A stretch of DNA of 64,000 bases from Armillaria gallica (Eukaryota; Basidiomycota; Agaricomycetes; Agaricales; Physalacriaceae), in contig JBANDB010000005.1 in NCBI GenBank assembly GCA_037576215.1, positions 5,394,001 through 5,458,000 of the forward strand, given 5' to 3'. The position numbers were made by a program, and so were the translations under genes. Numbering within the stretch: the stretch's first letter is position 1; the number at the start of each line of letters is the position of its first letter. This document shows positions 32,298 through 43,729 of this stretch, in pieces. Under the pieces are notes generated by a model that saw only the letters and a list, made by a program, of their open reading frames with translations, did not search any database and was not told the DNA's origin.

Positions 32298-33146
32298 TAG
32301 AAGTCGCACACGTATAGTGTCGCTGTAACGTTATGTGTTGCTTAGTATACTGTACATTGTTGGTATACGCCAGCATCCATGCCAGTCCTAGCCTGTATTT
32401 GTACCATAAACCCGTCGGGAAACAGAAATGTGAATACTTATGCTGATATAAATAAAAAGTCACCGGGGTTGCCAAGCGGAGATCAATTCATCACTAAGGT
32501 AGTGGTTTATGTCCCTGACTGGTTCCACAGAGACAACGATCAAATTTTAGGCCGAGCGTAAGCACTATTTTTAGCGCCTGTCCGGCATCCGCCGAACGAG
32601 GACCTTCATCGTTCTGAAACTGCTCAGACTTGTGAACTGGAAACTCGCTATTCAGCAGCCAATCCAGGTACCCAATAAGTAAAGGGACTCGCCAATCAAA
32701 CGTTCGACGGCGTTTCTCTGGTGAAGTTCCATGTCAATAATATTAATTCCTACGAGGCTTGCATGATGCCGGAATTTTAATTGCAACCTTTGACTTCTGC
32801 TCTGAGAACGGTTCAGTGGGGCTTGTATGGCCCGAATCTCTCTCCAATGCTAGACAATGAGCCCGAAGCCCCAACACGAAGACTCCGAAGGAGTGGGGAG
32901 CGTGCTTCGGGGTTTCAGGGCTGGAAGAGAATCATCGTATTACTGGAGCTAGTTCTTGGTGGTCCCCGCATACTAAAGAAGAATACAATCAGCAGGTAAC
33001 TTCAAGAGATACCTGGCCTAGCTGTAACTGGACAGAATTATTCATAAGCGATAAGTGTCCTTTCGTATACACTGTGTACGATCTGCCATTCCATTATTTG
33101 CGAAAGGGAAGCTTCTATCATTATCCCCATTACTATGCAATCGCGA
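32298..33146. other. Intergenic region
   Basis: Short plus-strand frames (32379-32561, 32781-32999) lack any domain or consistent splice sites. The region is AT-rich near 32740 and has no gene that I can support. Confidence 0.4.
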
Positions 33147-33246
33147 TCCCGACTCGGGGCCGTCCAAGATTTGCGGTCCGTGATGTTGCTACAAGTACGG
33201 CATGAAATATCCGAGTCGGTAAGCGAGATTGACACCTCCTTTGGGA
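33147..33246 (+). repeat. CCGACTCGG element, copy 1
   Basis: The element has CCCGACTCGGGGCCGTC at one end, TTGCGGTCCG in the middle, ATCCGAGTCGGTAA further on and GACACCTCCTTTG at the end. CCGACTCGG and CCGAGTCGG are inverted copies of each other, so the core can fold. A second copy of the same order lies at 35382-35488, on the other side of the UbiA gene and in the same orientation. Confidence 0.6.
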
Positions 33247-33348
33247 AGAGGATCTGCGCCGCTTAGACAAGGATGGACCGCAAGCGATGGACGTGCAAGC
33301 AGATGGATAAATATTATTAATTTAATAGTACAGTTCGTAGCATAAGTA

Positions 33349-34603
33349 TTAGAGAGGGATTCCTGCAAGGACACGCTGGAGTACAGCATCAACGACCAAT
33401 CCACAAAGAATAAGGTTTCCAATGGTTGGTGTTTGCAGGAAAAACTTCATGCACTGCCTGGGATTGTCAATGTCCGTCACAAGGAGTTCCTTCAGCAGGA
33501 TGAAGGCAGAGAGAGTGACAGCGATATAATAGGCAACGCCTTGGCCGTTCAGATAACCAGCCCATGACATCAAAGCGGCAAAACCAACGGTGGTAGCAGC
33601 ACAGATTGGGATGGTCAATTTGCCGCACAGGATGGCAAGTGACTTCATGCCAATCTTGACATCGTCCACCTTGTCCTGGTGCTGATACACGGTTTCGTAT
33701 GTGATCGTCCACATCGTCGCACCGATGTATGCAGCCGTGAGGGCATAATAGGGAATTTGAGCGTCAGGTGCGAGATCGGCCCAGCCCATGTAGACACCGG
33801 TGTTGAACATCAAACCCTGAAAGGAGAGGTTAGATTGGAGAACTTCGCGTGGAGTGCAAAGGCTCTCACCAAAGGAATGGAGGCAAAGTACACCCAGCGT
33901 TTGCAAGTAGGATATAGCACGTACAACGGCCATACATACATGGAGATGCGCAGACTTAATGTACAAATTTGGTGAGTATAAACAAAATGTAGTAGAACCA
34001 AGGTACTTACGCGTCAGGACTCAAAACCTTGTATGCCAAAGAGACACCAATCACGACTTGGAGAGCGAGGAACAGCCAGGCACGCTCTATGCTGATAGCA
34101 CCTCTGGGGAGCGCGCGGTTTTTGGTGCGCTCGACGTTCGCGTCAATATCGTAGTCAAGGATATCATCGATGGTCATGATCTGAGATGACGGATAAGATG
34201 GCTTGTACGAAAATAGATAGAATAGGCTCACCAAACATTTGATACCAATGCAGAGGAAAAAATAGACGGCTGCCCGGGTAAGGCATTCCATTCCCGTAAG
34301 CTCAGGGTAAGCGTGGTAAACCATCGCTAAAGACCACGCTAAGATTTCCGCTTAGTGAACGGAAACAGAAGTACATAACAATCCACACTCACCCACTGGA
34401 AGAAACACTGTCGCGCATCCCATCCCGTTTTGGAGACGGCAGAGCTCCCAGCAAGCACGGATCTCAGTCCGAGTCGGTGGTGCGAGGAGGGTATTGGCGT
34501 TTGAGAAGATCGAGGCAAAATTCGAAGTGATCGTCTCCTTCGGACCCTTCTTGGAAGCCAAGTAGGCGGAGGATGGTGGATAGATCGCAGTGGGGAGAGC
34601 CAT
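33349..34603 (-). CDS. UbiA-family aromatic prenyltransferase (integral membrane)
   Basis: UbiA enzymes join an isoprenoid diphosphate to an aromatic or quinone precursor inside a membrane. From the ATG at 34603 the protein is about 330 residues with eight or nine hydrophobic helices. The first Asp-rich motif reads DDILDYDIDANVERTKNRAL and the second YETVYQHQDKVDDVKIGMKS; both bind Mg-diphosphate. The C-terminal part has FAALMSWAGYLNGQGVAYY, TDIDNPRQCMKFF and ends AGIPL at 33349. Five introns of 50-65 bp are visible. The N-terminus (MALPTAIYPPSSAYLASKKG) is not an obvious mitochondrial targeting peptide, and the first motif has DDILDYD where classic Coq2 has NDxxDxxxD. The protein therefore looks more like the fungal UbiA enzymes of specialised metabolism than Coq2; this is inference. 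A broken partial copy lies at 57.7-58.1 kb. Confidence 0.92.
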
Positions 34604-35381
34604 TGTCAGAAGTGGTAGTAAAGGTAGAAGGCTGTAGGATGCAGAGAACCTGGTCTCCTCTCATCTTCACGCCCGTCCCTATATACCAGTCAGACGCCTG
34701 GCAGGCGCTTCATGCCATTGACCGAAACTCCAATAACGAAAGCAGGGAAGGCAACGGCTGCTCGTCAATGAAATTCGATCGAGGACCGCCTAAATCTCAG
34801 ATTGATAGCCAACGCCTGTGATCGCTGGAATATCATTGGTCGATCTCGTCCTCATGCGGTTACGCCCGCTAAAGCGACCCTGTCCGACTCGCACACAAGC
34901 GGTAATACCCAAATGGGGAACCGTCTCGTCATAGGAAAATCCCTCGCCGCACGGCGCATGAAGCCAAATGCGCCTTGCGGACACAAAGAGAATATTATCA
35001 GTCCCCTGCGGCTTTCAAGGACGTTTTGTGTCAAGGGCGAAGACTCGAGAGTAGCGGCGAACTTGTATAGAATGAGGTCCAGATTAACCTGTTCGCGGCC
35101 AGCCATGTTACATGCATACCAAGATTTCAAGCAAAGAAAGCTCCAGGCGCCACTTACGCAAACTAGCCAGCTACGATCGATGATCTCTAGGAGAGTAACA
35201 TGAGAAAATGATGGAAGTTCAGGAAAAGGACTTTCTGACTTGTTTCTGTCACTTTTCCAACGACGCGTTTCCCGTTTTGGCCGTACAACGTTCTCCGCTT
35301 TCAGATTCTCTTCGAGCTGGGTTTCTGCTTTGGCCTGTCTTTCTTCCTGCAGCTCATTGTCGATCGCTATCGTGCACTGCC
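34604..35381. other. Intergenic region upstream of UbiA
   Basis: Overlapping open frames on both strands (34802-35203 plus, 34852-35130 minus) shadow each other and have no domain. The first 100 bp should contain the UbiA promoter (CCTATATACC at about 34679). No further gene called. Confidence 0.4.
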
Positions 35382-35488
35382 ACCCGACTCGGTGCCGTCG
35401 ACTAATTGCGGTCCGGGATCAGGACGCTGATAGTTATCCGAGTCGGTAATCTACCACTGGCCATATCGGGTTGAGACCTCCTTCGACC
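35382..35488 (+). repeat. CCGACTCGG element, copy 2
   Basis: This is the partner of 33147-33246: CACCCGACTCGGTGCCGTC, ATTGCGGTCCGGGATC, TTATCCGAGTCGGTAAT and GAGACCTCCTT occur in the same order with a slightly longer spacer. About 40 bp later a perfect stem GTATGTAG / CTACATAC (about 35529-35557) can form. A looser relative (TTCCGAGTCGCAGAACG) follows near 35709. Confidence 0.6.
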
Positions 35489-35893
35489 CTCGCAGTCAAG
35501 TGCTATAAAAGAGAAAAGATCTCTGGGTGTATGTAGATTGTTGCCCCACCTACATACTTGTAGTCGCCGACGATCGAATTTATCTCTTCGCGATCCTCAA
35601 TAAACTGGATGGGGAAGTATGGGAATCTTCAACAAATGATTGCGCCACAATCTAGATTATCATTGCTATGATGATTTTGAATTTAACTCGGTCCTCTGGA
35701 AAAGGACTTCCGAGTCGCAGAACGGCGTCGAAAGTGGTCACCCGAAAACAGTTGCGATTCTGTTTGACGATGTAAGCAGCAAGTTTCATTTGTGAACATA
35801 GGAGCGTAAGTTATCCCAGGAAAGCATACCTGGGTGCTTGAATGAATTCAAGAGATAGCGCGTCGCAAAGATTCAATGAAACATCGTTTCTAC

Positions 35894-37573
35894 TTACACG
35901 CCGACCTCTCCAGATGCCATTTTATCTCCCAGCGCGTCCAAGAGCCTCTTCAGCTCCTCCGCCTCCTTCGTTAGCAGTGACACCTCGCTCTCTTTCTCCT
36001 TCTCTTTCCAGCTTAGATCTTTCACCGCTTTACTGACAACATCTGTCCAAGTGACCCCATCCTTTGCCAGCGTCTCGACAATCTGGTCTTTGATCCGTCT
36101 ACACGCGCCAGCACCATCATACCCAAACCCAGTATATACCTGGACCAGGGATGCCCCGGCCCTGGCATAGTCTAGTGCGTCCTCACCAGAAGATATACCT
36201 CCACATCCAATGAGAGGTATGCTCTCCGGAAGATTCTGCCGTAGTGTCTTGAGTGCAGACAAAGACAGTTCTTTCAAAGGAGTCCCAGATAGTCCCCCAG
36301 CTTCGACTTTGCTAGCTGTAAGAGATGTAAGATGCATGTATGAATAGAACGGGAAATATATTACTGACGGTGGTGGAGTGACGACGGCCGTGAAATGGTC
36401 GTGTTGCTCACAATGACACCGTCGATGCGACTATTCCGTATCACCTCGGCCATTTCGACGAGCTGTGATTCGTTCAGGTCTGGAGCTATCTTCAAGACTA
36501 GTTTGGGTTTGGGAGCGGAAGTCACGGCAGATGGAGGCAGGTCGTCTCGGGCTCTTGTCACACCTTCGAGGAGAGTTTGTAGGGTATCGCGACCCTGAAG
36601 ACCACTGGAGACACGATCAATGAACGTGCCATTGTCAAATTTAAGCAAGCTTACCGTAAACCAGGAGTGTTGGGGCTCGACACATTGACCACCAGCACAT
36701 CGGAATAAGGACCGAACATGCGGACGCCATCAACAAAGTCCTGTATTGAATCTGCTGGTGAGGATTTGTTTTTGCCGAGGTTGACAGCTAGGACGGATCC
36801 ACTACGGAAAGACGCGGTGTCGTTGTCCTCTTGCAAGAACGTCGGTATACGCGCTCGTATCCGGTTCAAGACAGACATATGACCTTGCGAAGGAAATCCG
36901 TAGCGGTTGATGACTGCAGAATCTTCAGGGAGATGGAAGAAACGCGGCCGGGGATTCCCTGGCTAGCTCAGTATTAGAAGACAGTAAGAAACAATGAACT
37001 GCCAACAAACCTGTGGACTTGGTGTTACGCTCCCAATCTCCACCCAGCTGAATCCAAGATCAAAGAGACCTTACAACTCGTTAGGAATGAAAACGCCCGG
37101 AATAGGCGGTAGCATACCATCTATTGCCTCTCCATCCTTGTCGAAACCAGCTGCCAGACCGACCGGATTGGATATCGGTTTTCCCCAAAGCTATGGATTT
37201 CTCGTATCATTGAGCAAAAGGATCGCAGAACCTGACAGACCTCGAATTTTAGCCTCTCGTCATCTGCGACTACATCCTTGGGCCCTAGCCCACTCCTCAA
37301 TATTTGCACAGCAAACTTGTGGCCTGTCTCCGGGTCAAGGGAGTACCTCAAAAGCGGTGTCACGACGTAGCGATGTATTGCAGAGCGCGAGTCGAAGTAA
37401 TATACCGCGAAGAGACTTGCTGAAATGGCGAAGACGGTTGCATACAGGCCCGTACGAACGGGCGATTGCGGGACAGAGGAAGATTTGGTGAACAGGCTAC
37501 GGCTGGGAGTAACAGGTCGAATACGCGCAGGCGACGACAGTACGCGCGACGCTGCTCGTCGCAATGCAGCCAT
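35894..37573 (-). CDS. Dihydroorotate dehydrogenase, class 2, mitochondrial
   Basis: This FMN enzyme of the inner mitochondrial membrane oxidises dihydroorotate to orotate in pyrimidine synthesis and passes electrons to ubiquinone. The start at 37573 gives a basic targeting peptide ([20 protein letters not shown]), then a membrane helix ([19 protein letters not shown]), and the class 2 N-terminal helices. The barrel contains [51 protein letters not shown] sequence (read [11 protein letters not shown]), [14 protein letters not shown] with the catalytic Ser, [21 protein letters not shown] and the FMN-phosphate site [20 protein letters not shown]. The C-terminus adds an acidic helical extension ([20 protein letters not shown]). 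About six exons. All expected residues are present; the call is secure. The next gene on the same strand is UbiA. Confidence 0.96.
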
Positions 37574-37939
37574 GGCGAGCAATACGTCGCCGACGTCGTG
37601 GTAGTGGTGGTGGTGATGAGGAGAGAAGTGAACGGTGTCACGCCGGGCCGGTACCAGTGCCGGCCGAATTTCTTTCCCACACCCCTCGGCGTCGGCTCCT
37701 TTTGCTTTGTCCACAGTAACCAGAATAGCTAACCTCGATGTCGCGAAGTACCTTGCTTATCAGTTCTTTCAATTTTTTTCTCTCTGATATCGAGCAAATG
37801 GCACTAGGTTGAATGAACACTACTTTCCTTGAAGACGGAACAGATAATGGTCTGTTTTGCGTACTGCATGCATACAGAAACTATGCTATAGAGAAAGCCA
37901 AGCAGACTCGTCTGGCAATGATATTTCTACGCCTCTCTG

Positions 37940-38434
37940 TCACCTCCTGGCGCAGGAGTATGAACGCGTTACATCATTCCATCCTACTGCAAGGAGACTC
38001 GGTATCTCGTCGTTAACGGAGAAAGCAGTTCCTCCGCATCCCACCGAACTATCATCGGTCTAGGTGAGTACAATTTCAAACTTGAATGTGAGGCAACACT
38101 TACGAATGAAGCGTGCAGGTCATCCCGATATCTGGGCGCACCGACGAAATGTTATCAAACCACGCATCACCTGGTGCGAAGGTGATGCATACTCCGCCCC
38201 CTGTAGTGGAATATGTGCACGTTCCCTCGAAGTTGTCGTCTCTGCAGTAATAGAATCCCGGGGTTCCCGCATTCTGTACGGGGACCGCGTGAGATGGCAG
38301 CGTCAATCGGCACTCGACCAGGCGACACTTACGGGAGCACGGGAGGCGATGTCAACTGCACCGGCAGGTCCAGAGCCTAAGGGAGCTCCAGACACGACAG
38401 ACAAGGCTGAAAGAACGAATACGAGGAGTTTCAT
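37940..38434 (-). CDS. Small secreted beta/gamma-crystallin-like protein A
   Basis: The start at 38434 gives a signal peptide (MKLLVFVLSALSVVSGAP) and a short spacer (DIASRAP). After a 59-bp intron the domain begins: NAGTPGFYYCRDDNFEGTC, CITFAPGDAWFDNISSVRPD, IGMTCTLHS. A second intron of about 55 bp is followed by GCGGTAFSVNDEIPSLLAVG and WNDVTRSYSCARR, with TGA at 37940-37942. Six cysteines are evenly spaced, allowing three disulfides. The SSVRPD-x-G-x-x-C-x-LY-x-x-x-x-C-x-G pattern resembles the beta/gamma-crystallin Greek key. TATAAA stands on the minus strand at 38480-38485. Its closest relative is gene A' at 46705, on the opposite strand. Likely an extracellular protein; function unknown. 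Confidence 0.85.
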
Positions 38435-38479
38435 GGGAAGCTGATTTTAACCTGGGCTGGTCCTCGAAACTGCTTACGC

Positions 38480-38485
38480 TTTATA
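38480..38485 (-). promoter_or_regulatory. TATA box of gene A
   Basis: TATAAA is located about 46 bp before the start codon. The same box stands 45 bp before the start of the mirror copy A' (46655-46660). Sequence upstream of both boxes is also alignable, so the promoter was duplicated with the gene. Confidence 0.65.
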
Positions 38486-39414
38486 TGTGGATATTTTGCA
38501 CAAGAAGCGGTACTTTTCTTCGTGCGAGATCTCATGCGGTTCAGGTTGTCCGACAAAAATCTGTAATGCAGGGTAATTCTGGATAGCTATTGAATTCTTT
38601 CATCCATAATCCTCGTACCTGTGAGTGTTCGTCCCTTTCTTCGAGAAAATTTCCGATTGACGTATTGCTTGCAAGCTAGAGTTACGCAGATTCCATCAAA
38701 CGTTCCTTGGCGGTAAAACAGGACACCTAGTACTAGTAGGCGCCAGTTTTTGAAGTTACGGAATACCTTCAGAGTCGAGATCAGATGGTGGCGTCCGACA
38801 CAAACTCAGATCCCGATGATGTAGTTCATTCGATTTAACGACTCGGTGGATAACCTAGATTCCATTCACCGACTAAGGAGTGTCGATAAAACTGGGTGGA
38901 GAATTGCGGCGCAGATATAATTGCTTCAAGAACATACTACTTGATTCAAGATTCTTGATAGCTGTACGGAACCCAATCATCTATAGTTTCTTCACCAAGT
39001 TTCCGACCTCTTCGCTGGAAGGATTCTGATTGACGCGTCACTTGCAGCCATCCATCAAACGTGATGCTGAGGCCTATGGCAGGGTCTATGTTCACGACCA
39101 CGGTGTGGTGCTACTCGCCGCGAACTCAAATTCTTAATCCAGTAATTGATTTAGCGACTCTGCCAAGGAGACAATTCACAAAACCATAATTCTTATTTAA
39201 CATTTTCACTATAGTTCGCTTAGGACTGCTCCTCGATGTCAACCGCAAGAAATTATGTATTGGTAACGATAGGCTCCTTGACCCGAACTACAAGTTACAT
39301 CAAATATCTTCACACCATCCAGCAGGGATATTCTGACTAGAACAAAGTAACGGTGAGAGTCCATTATACTACCAAGCGTCAAAAAGGTTCTGCTTACCGT
39401 GTACTATATGCAGC
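38486..39414. other. Spacer between genes A and B, homologous to 45674-46654 inverted
   Basis: There is no gene here. On the minus strand, blocks such as GCTATCCAGAATT, TGTCGGA, GAGATCTCGCAC and TTTGATGGATGGCTGCAAGT have counterparts in the same order in the spacer between B' and A' on the plus strand. This makes the region part of the inverted duplication. Confidence 0.6.
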
Positions 39415-39836
39415 CTAAGTACAGCTATAGGAACTGGCTTTATTCGCCCAGGTGATAGAATTGGTCTGAGCCTTGATCGCAAGACTTGCTCCTGTGCAGT
39501 TCACCCCACTTCAAAGAAGCGTGAACACTCAATCCATAAAATACCGTCGAAACACCCACCTGTACAGGGTGCAAACTACGCCAGTGTCCGGACGCATACA
39601 TGCGATGGCCTTGTTCCAATAACCTCCAGCTGAGAAGGTGACGCAAGTCCCAGACTCAGCTGACGTGTACGCGCATGGGCCTGCGAAAGTGGCTTGAGTG
39701 CAATAGTACGTCCCAACGGTCTGTGTTAAATACGTCTAAGATGGGATGCAGGAAACAGATTCGTAGTACTTACAGAGGCATGGGCACTGGCCGCGAGGGC
39801 AACGACTGACGCGAGAGTGGCAAGTTTCAACTGCAT
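39415..39836 (-). CDS. Small secreted beta/gamma-crystallin-like protein B
   Basis: The start at 39836 gives the signal peptide MQLKLATLASVVALAASAHA. After an intron the domain reads TVGTYYCTQATFAGPCAYTS, GTCVTFSAGGYWNKAIACM and RPDTGVVCTLY. A 50-bp intron (GTGGGT...TGAAG) joins to SGVNCTGASLAIKAQTNSIT and WANKASSYSCT, with TAG at 39415-39417. Retaining this intron gives an early stop. The fold pattern is that of gene A but without the propeptide-like spacer, and one extra cysteine occurs before the RPD motif. The mirror partner is B' at 45256. Confidence 0.85.
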
Positions 39837-40913
39837 GTCAGGAAGTAGACAAGACGAGCGAGTTATCCAAATTCGCTTCTTCTTATACCGTGATTCTCAT
39901 GATCCCTTAAACTCTGCCTTGAACCTTTTTCTTCGTGTCGTCTGTCATGCAGAACACGAATTGAGCGGGTCACCAAAAACACCAGTCTAGGCTATACCTT
40001 GCCTCGGGCACGAAATTCTTGATGAGAAGTACTTAAGCGCTTCAGTTGGACTAAGCTGTCTGTCTGTCAAGGATAAACAACAGGAATCTGGAGAATCAAT
40101 CCTCAGGAACTGATGCAGCATATATCGATCACGTCGGGAATGCGAAATTTTGAGAAAGACTGACATGAGTTTAGGCGCCATCCAGACGTGTTGAAGGGTA
40201 AATGATAATCTCCAATGAGCAGCCGAGATTGGTCAAGAAGCACGTCCCGAAGTAATGAACTTGAAGATTGGGTGCTCGCCTTCATAGGGCATTGTATTTT
40301 GAGGGCAGCGGCATAGTCGCAGCCCCAACCTTCCCGCGGTCGTGGCGACAAGAATTGCTATTTACTGCCGTCGGATGCCTGGGAAAATGACACAGTGAGG
40401 TGGAGAATAAATAATTGAGAGAAAGCAGGATCCGTCACACCGGTCCGGAGCGTGCGTTCATGGTTTCGAACCCCCATCGGGGTCAAGAGCGGTCCTTTCT
40501 GCTGCTCAACCTGTATCTCTTTCAAGAAGTATGTATAATTTCTGTCGCGACTCTCTCATTGACTTTACCATCTAAAGCTTTATTCCCCTCGCGTTCTTCA
40601 AGCTCGGCGCTTGCGAGTTGACTGGCAGCCTGCCTAGGCTCACGGAATATGACAAAAAGGCACTGATTTCTTGTGCATCTTCGATGTTCCCAAGTTTTCT
40701 TACCCCCTTCGCGCTTGGACAAGGCCCGCGACGTATTCTGTTGCGCTTTCGCTGATGTTTCCGATCTGTATGCGTTCCATTGCTCACTTCAGCACCGGCG
40801 TCTGTGTCTAAAGAAACTGCACCCCGTTAAACCTAAACATGTTCTATTCCTTCTGTCAATGCTCCTTGTTATAAGGTCACCCGCTACTTTGTTGACACAC
40901 CCTGCGATTCACA

Positions 40914-41372
40914 ATGAAGTGGCTTGCTCTCGTTCTCGCTTCTGTCTCCAGCGCAGCCGCAGCCAGCATCTCCTCTCGTGCAGCCGTACGTGAAAATATT
41001 ATCTTCACCCACCCGAACTCACACTCCCACCAACCAGCAATGGAGCAACATCGGGATGACCTACTGCACCGAAACAGACTACACCGGCATCTGTACCCAT
41101 GCTACCATTGGTGCAGGGACTTGTGTTACCTTTGCTCCGGGTGATACCTTCTACCAGACCATCTCGTCTGTACGGAACGACCCCGAGAACGTTTGCACCA
41201 TTTTTTCGTGAGTCATTGCCCTCTGAAGGGGGGTGCTCACTGCTTATCACCATACAGCGGCGTTCAATGCACTGGGACCTCTCTGGCCATCGATGAGGGG
41301 TACAGCGATCTGACTACAGCTGGTTGGGACAACACGGTAGCGGCCTACATTTGCGATAGGAACTTCGGTTAA
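40914..41372 (+). CDS. Small secreted beta/gamma-crystallin-like protein C
   Basis: From ATG 40914 the signal peptide is MKWLALVLASVSSAAAA, followed by SISSRAA. After a 53-bp intron come QWSNIGMTYCTETDYTGICT, GTCVTFAPGDTFYQTISSVR and NDPENVCTIFS. A second intron ends TACAG, and the last exon encodes GVQCTGTSLAIDEGYSDLTT and AGWDNTVAAYICDRNFG, with TAA at 41370-41372. Six cysteines, same intron positions as A and B. TATAAGG lies about 45 bp upstream. It is closest to C' at 44163, which has the same orientation. Confidence 0.88.
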
Positions 41373-41853
41373 GTAAGTCGTGTGTGTTGTCAGTGTGTGA
41401 CCCGGGCGCTCTTAATGGCTTTCTCCACAGGTTGTTGAGGTTGTTTGATCAACGTACCTCTCAGTCGAAGTTGGCCCTGGTTCATCCTGTAGTACGATGT
41501 TTCGTAGTACTTGGTTATCGGCTTGACAAATACACGCTTGTGATTCTACGTAACATTCAGCTGGATTTTGAACTGGGTATCTCCAGATGACCCGGACGTG
41601 AGCGAAATCATCAGGATATCAATTTGAGATGGACGATGGACGGCCATAGGCAATATCCATCAACGATGTTCCCGAGAGCCCCGATGTGCGAACAGCTTTC
41701 TTATCATCGCCCCCCTTGATATTCTTCAAACCAATGATATTCCAAAGTCAGCCACGTATTTCTTGGCCCTGGTTGACCACCCATAGCAGTGGTATGCAGA
41801 TACAGGTATAGATAGTCAGTACATATTATTACACAATGAACATAGCAAATAAC
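41373..41853. other. Intergenic region between gene C and the BTB gene
   Basis: The two genes converge here. The region contains their 3' ends and no open frame that I can support. It lies near the centre of the inverted duplication. Confidence 0.45.
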
Positions 41854-43071
41854 TCAATCATGACTCGGAGACACAGCGGGCGACGGGTTAAACTCCTGCA
41901 AACGAAACCACAAAGGAATCATCTTCCACATCTTCTGCCTCTCTCTCGCTGCCCACGCTTCTAGTGACCTCGCACACGGCTTACATTCCGAGAACTCGGC
42001 GCTCTTCAGCTGCCCCAGCTCCTCCGCGACATACAGCGGGTCACAGAAGCCGCGCTCCCGATCAAAGAGGTAATGCTGTGTTGCGAGGTCAACGAGCTCA
42101 GAGAAATCCTTCCGGCACGCTGCAGCAGACACGCAGACAGAAGAGGGCTTGCGGATGTGGGTACGGATGTATTGGCTCGTGCCCATGGCTTGGATGAGGG
42201 TGGTGATAGTGTTCTGGGCGATCTCTTTACCGAGACAGAGGCGCTGGGTGTCGGAGAGAGAGAGGGTCGAGGGATGGGAAGAACTAGGGGAAAAGATTTG
42301 GCAAAACGGATACCGGCAGAGGTCGTAGAAAGCTGGAGGGAGAAGGGCGGGGGCATCTACTTCGCGCGCGAGGTTTATCACAGCCTTGATTTTTGTTAGG
42401 ACGACGACGAGAAACAGATGATTACGCACTATTGGTGAAGGGTAAAGATGAGAGCCATCTGTCGTCTGCATTTCGTACACCCGCGCCAGGTCTTCACGGC
42501 AATCCCAGCCCTTCAAATTCGAAGGCCAGGCGATCCTCAGATGCGCCAGCGCCTTCTCCCGCAAGGAATCGATAATATACTTTGTCGAAAGTCGTAGAAT
42601 GCCCGATACTCTTTGAAAGTCGACATGGCCGTTATCGCCAAAGTTCCTGAAAGGCGGTGAAGCGAGTGGCAAGGATGATATACTGGATGCAAACGTACGG
42701 GCCGTCGTACAGCGCGACGAGGAGGTTGGCGAGGTCCTCGGCCTTGTCGTGCAGAAAGACGACTGGGCAGCCCTCTATCTCGTCTAGGCGCCCCGGCTGT
42801 GGATGTCGAGTCGACGAAGCCAAGGAGAACATGTCCCGGAAGCATACTGAGTGGCGAGCGAGCTGCGACATGTGCACCCGGAACAGCGTATCCTCTGCGC
42901 GACAGACGACGCTGCCGTCATCGAACCACAAATCGGTGTGCCGGTACAGCTCGGCGCCTGTGTCTGGGTCCACGATCTTTGCACTGGCGCCGGTGAGACA
43001 AAGCCTGCCTGAAACACCGGGAAACGGACATACTTTGACGACGATGAAGAGGAGGCGCAGGGATCCGACAT
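41854..43071 (-). CDS. BTB/POZ domain protein
   Basis: BTB domains mediate dimerisation and often recruit cullin-3; Agaricomycetes carry many such genes of unknown role. From ATG 43071 the protein begins MSDPCASSSSSS. A 50-bp intron (GTATGT...GCCAG) leads to the BTB core: IVDPDTGAELYRHTDLWFDD, GSVVCRAEDTLFRVHMSQLA, RHSVCFRDMFSLASS. Further on come VVFLHDKAEDLANLLVALYD and, after an intron, FQRVSGILRLSTKYIIDSLR followed by EKALAHL, the usual helices after the BTB fold. The C-terminal half (to 41854) has five or more cysteines and a helical Arg/Glu-rich stretch (SLEAWAARERQKMWKMIP). It interrupts the small secreted-protein cluster exactly at the mirror axis. No defect seen. Confidence 0.9.
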
Positions 43072-43729
43072 GTTCACTTGCTGCTCGCTGTCTCTCGTGG
43101 TGAGCACGATGGAAGTAGTAGCTCAAGAAGCATGACACATCTGCCTGCCCTTGATGCGTCACATCTTGCCGAGGCGATAAGATGCAATTTATTGTTTTCA
43201 AATTTTATCTCAGTTACAAGGGAGCAATACAAAGCAATTCAGTGAAGCATTCGTGTATACGTTTCACTTTCAAAAGATTTAAGGAGACGGTACACGCTGA
43301 ACATTTGGCCCCAGCGGCTATGGCAAGACTAAGATGGTATGCGACTGTAGATCTTTTCTATCAGCTACTCTTTGACAAGCATGGCAGGAATGGGTGCTGC
43401 AGGCAAAGTTGGGGGTACGTACAGAATTCGCTCTGGCAAGGAAAATATCTTCCGTCGATAATAAAATCCTTTTCATGCCTTCATAAATTCAAGGGGCTCA
43501 TCAGCTATTCATTGCCCCCTTGAAAAGAAAGCGAGTTTCACGAACAAAGGCGATACTCTGAGATTCAATGACGGACGCAAACTTCAAAGGGGCAATCGGA
43601 CACATCGGGCCGACACATTTGTTGAACCTCAACCACGACATACGTGACCGAACCATCCAAAATCAACTTTGCATTCGCTAGTCAAACATGTAGTACACGT
43701 CAAATTTATTCCCCTTTGCCTGACGTAGT
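43072..43729. other. Intergenic region upstream of the BTB gene
   Basis: The first part should hold the BTB promoter. The plus-strand frame at 43182-43523 has no domain or splice sites and is not called. Confidence 0.4.

Noticed and set aside
40470..40510. GGTTTCGAACCCC resembling a tRNA B box
   Set aside because: Neither strand gives a T-arm with a proper 5-bp stem and 7-base loop, and no A box, anticodon arm or acceptor stem is found at the right distance.
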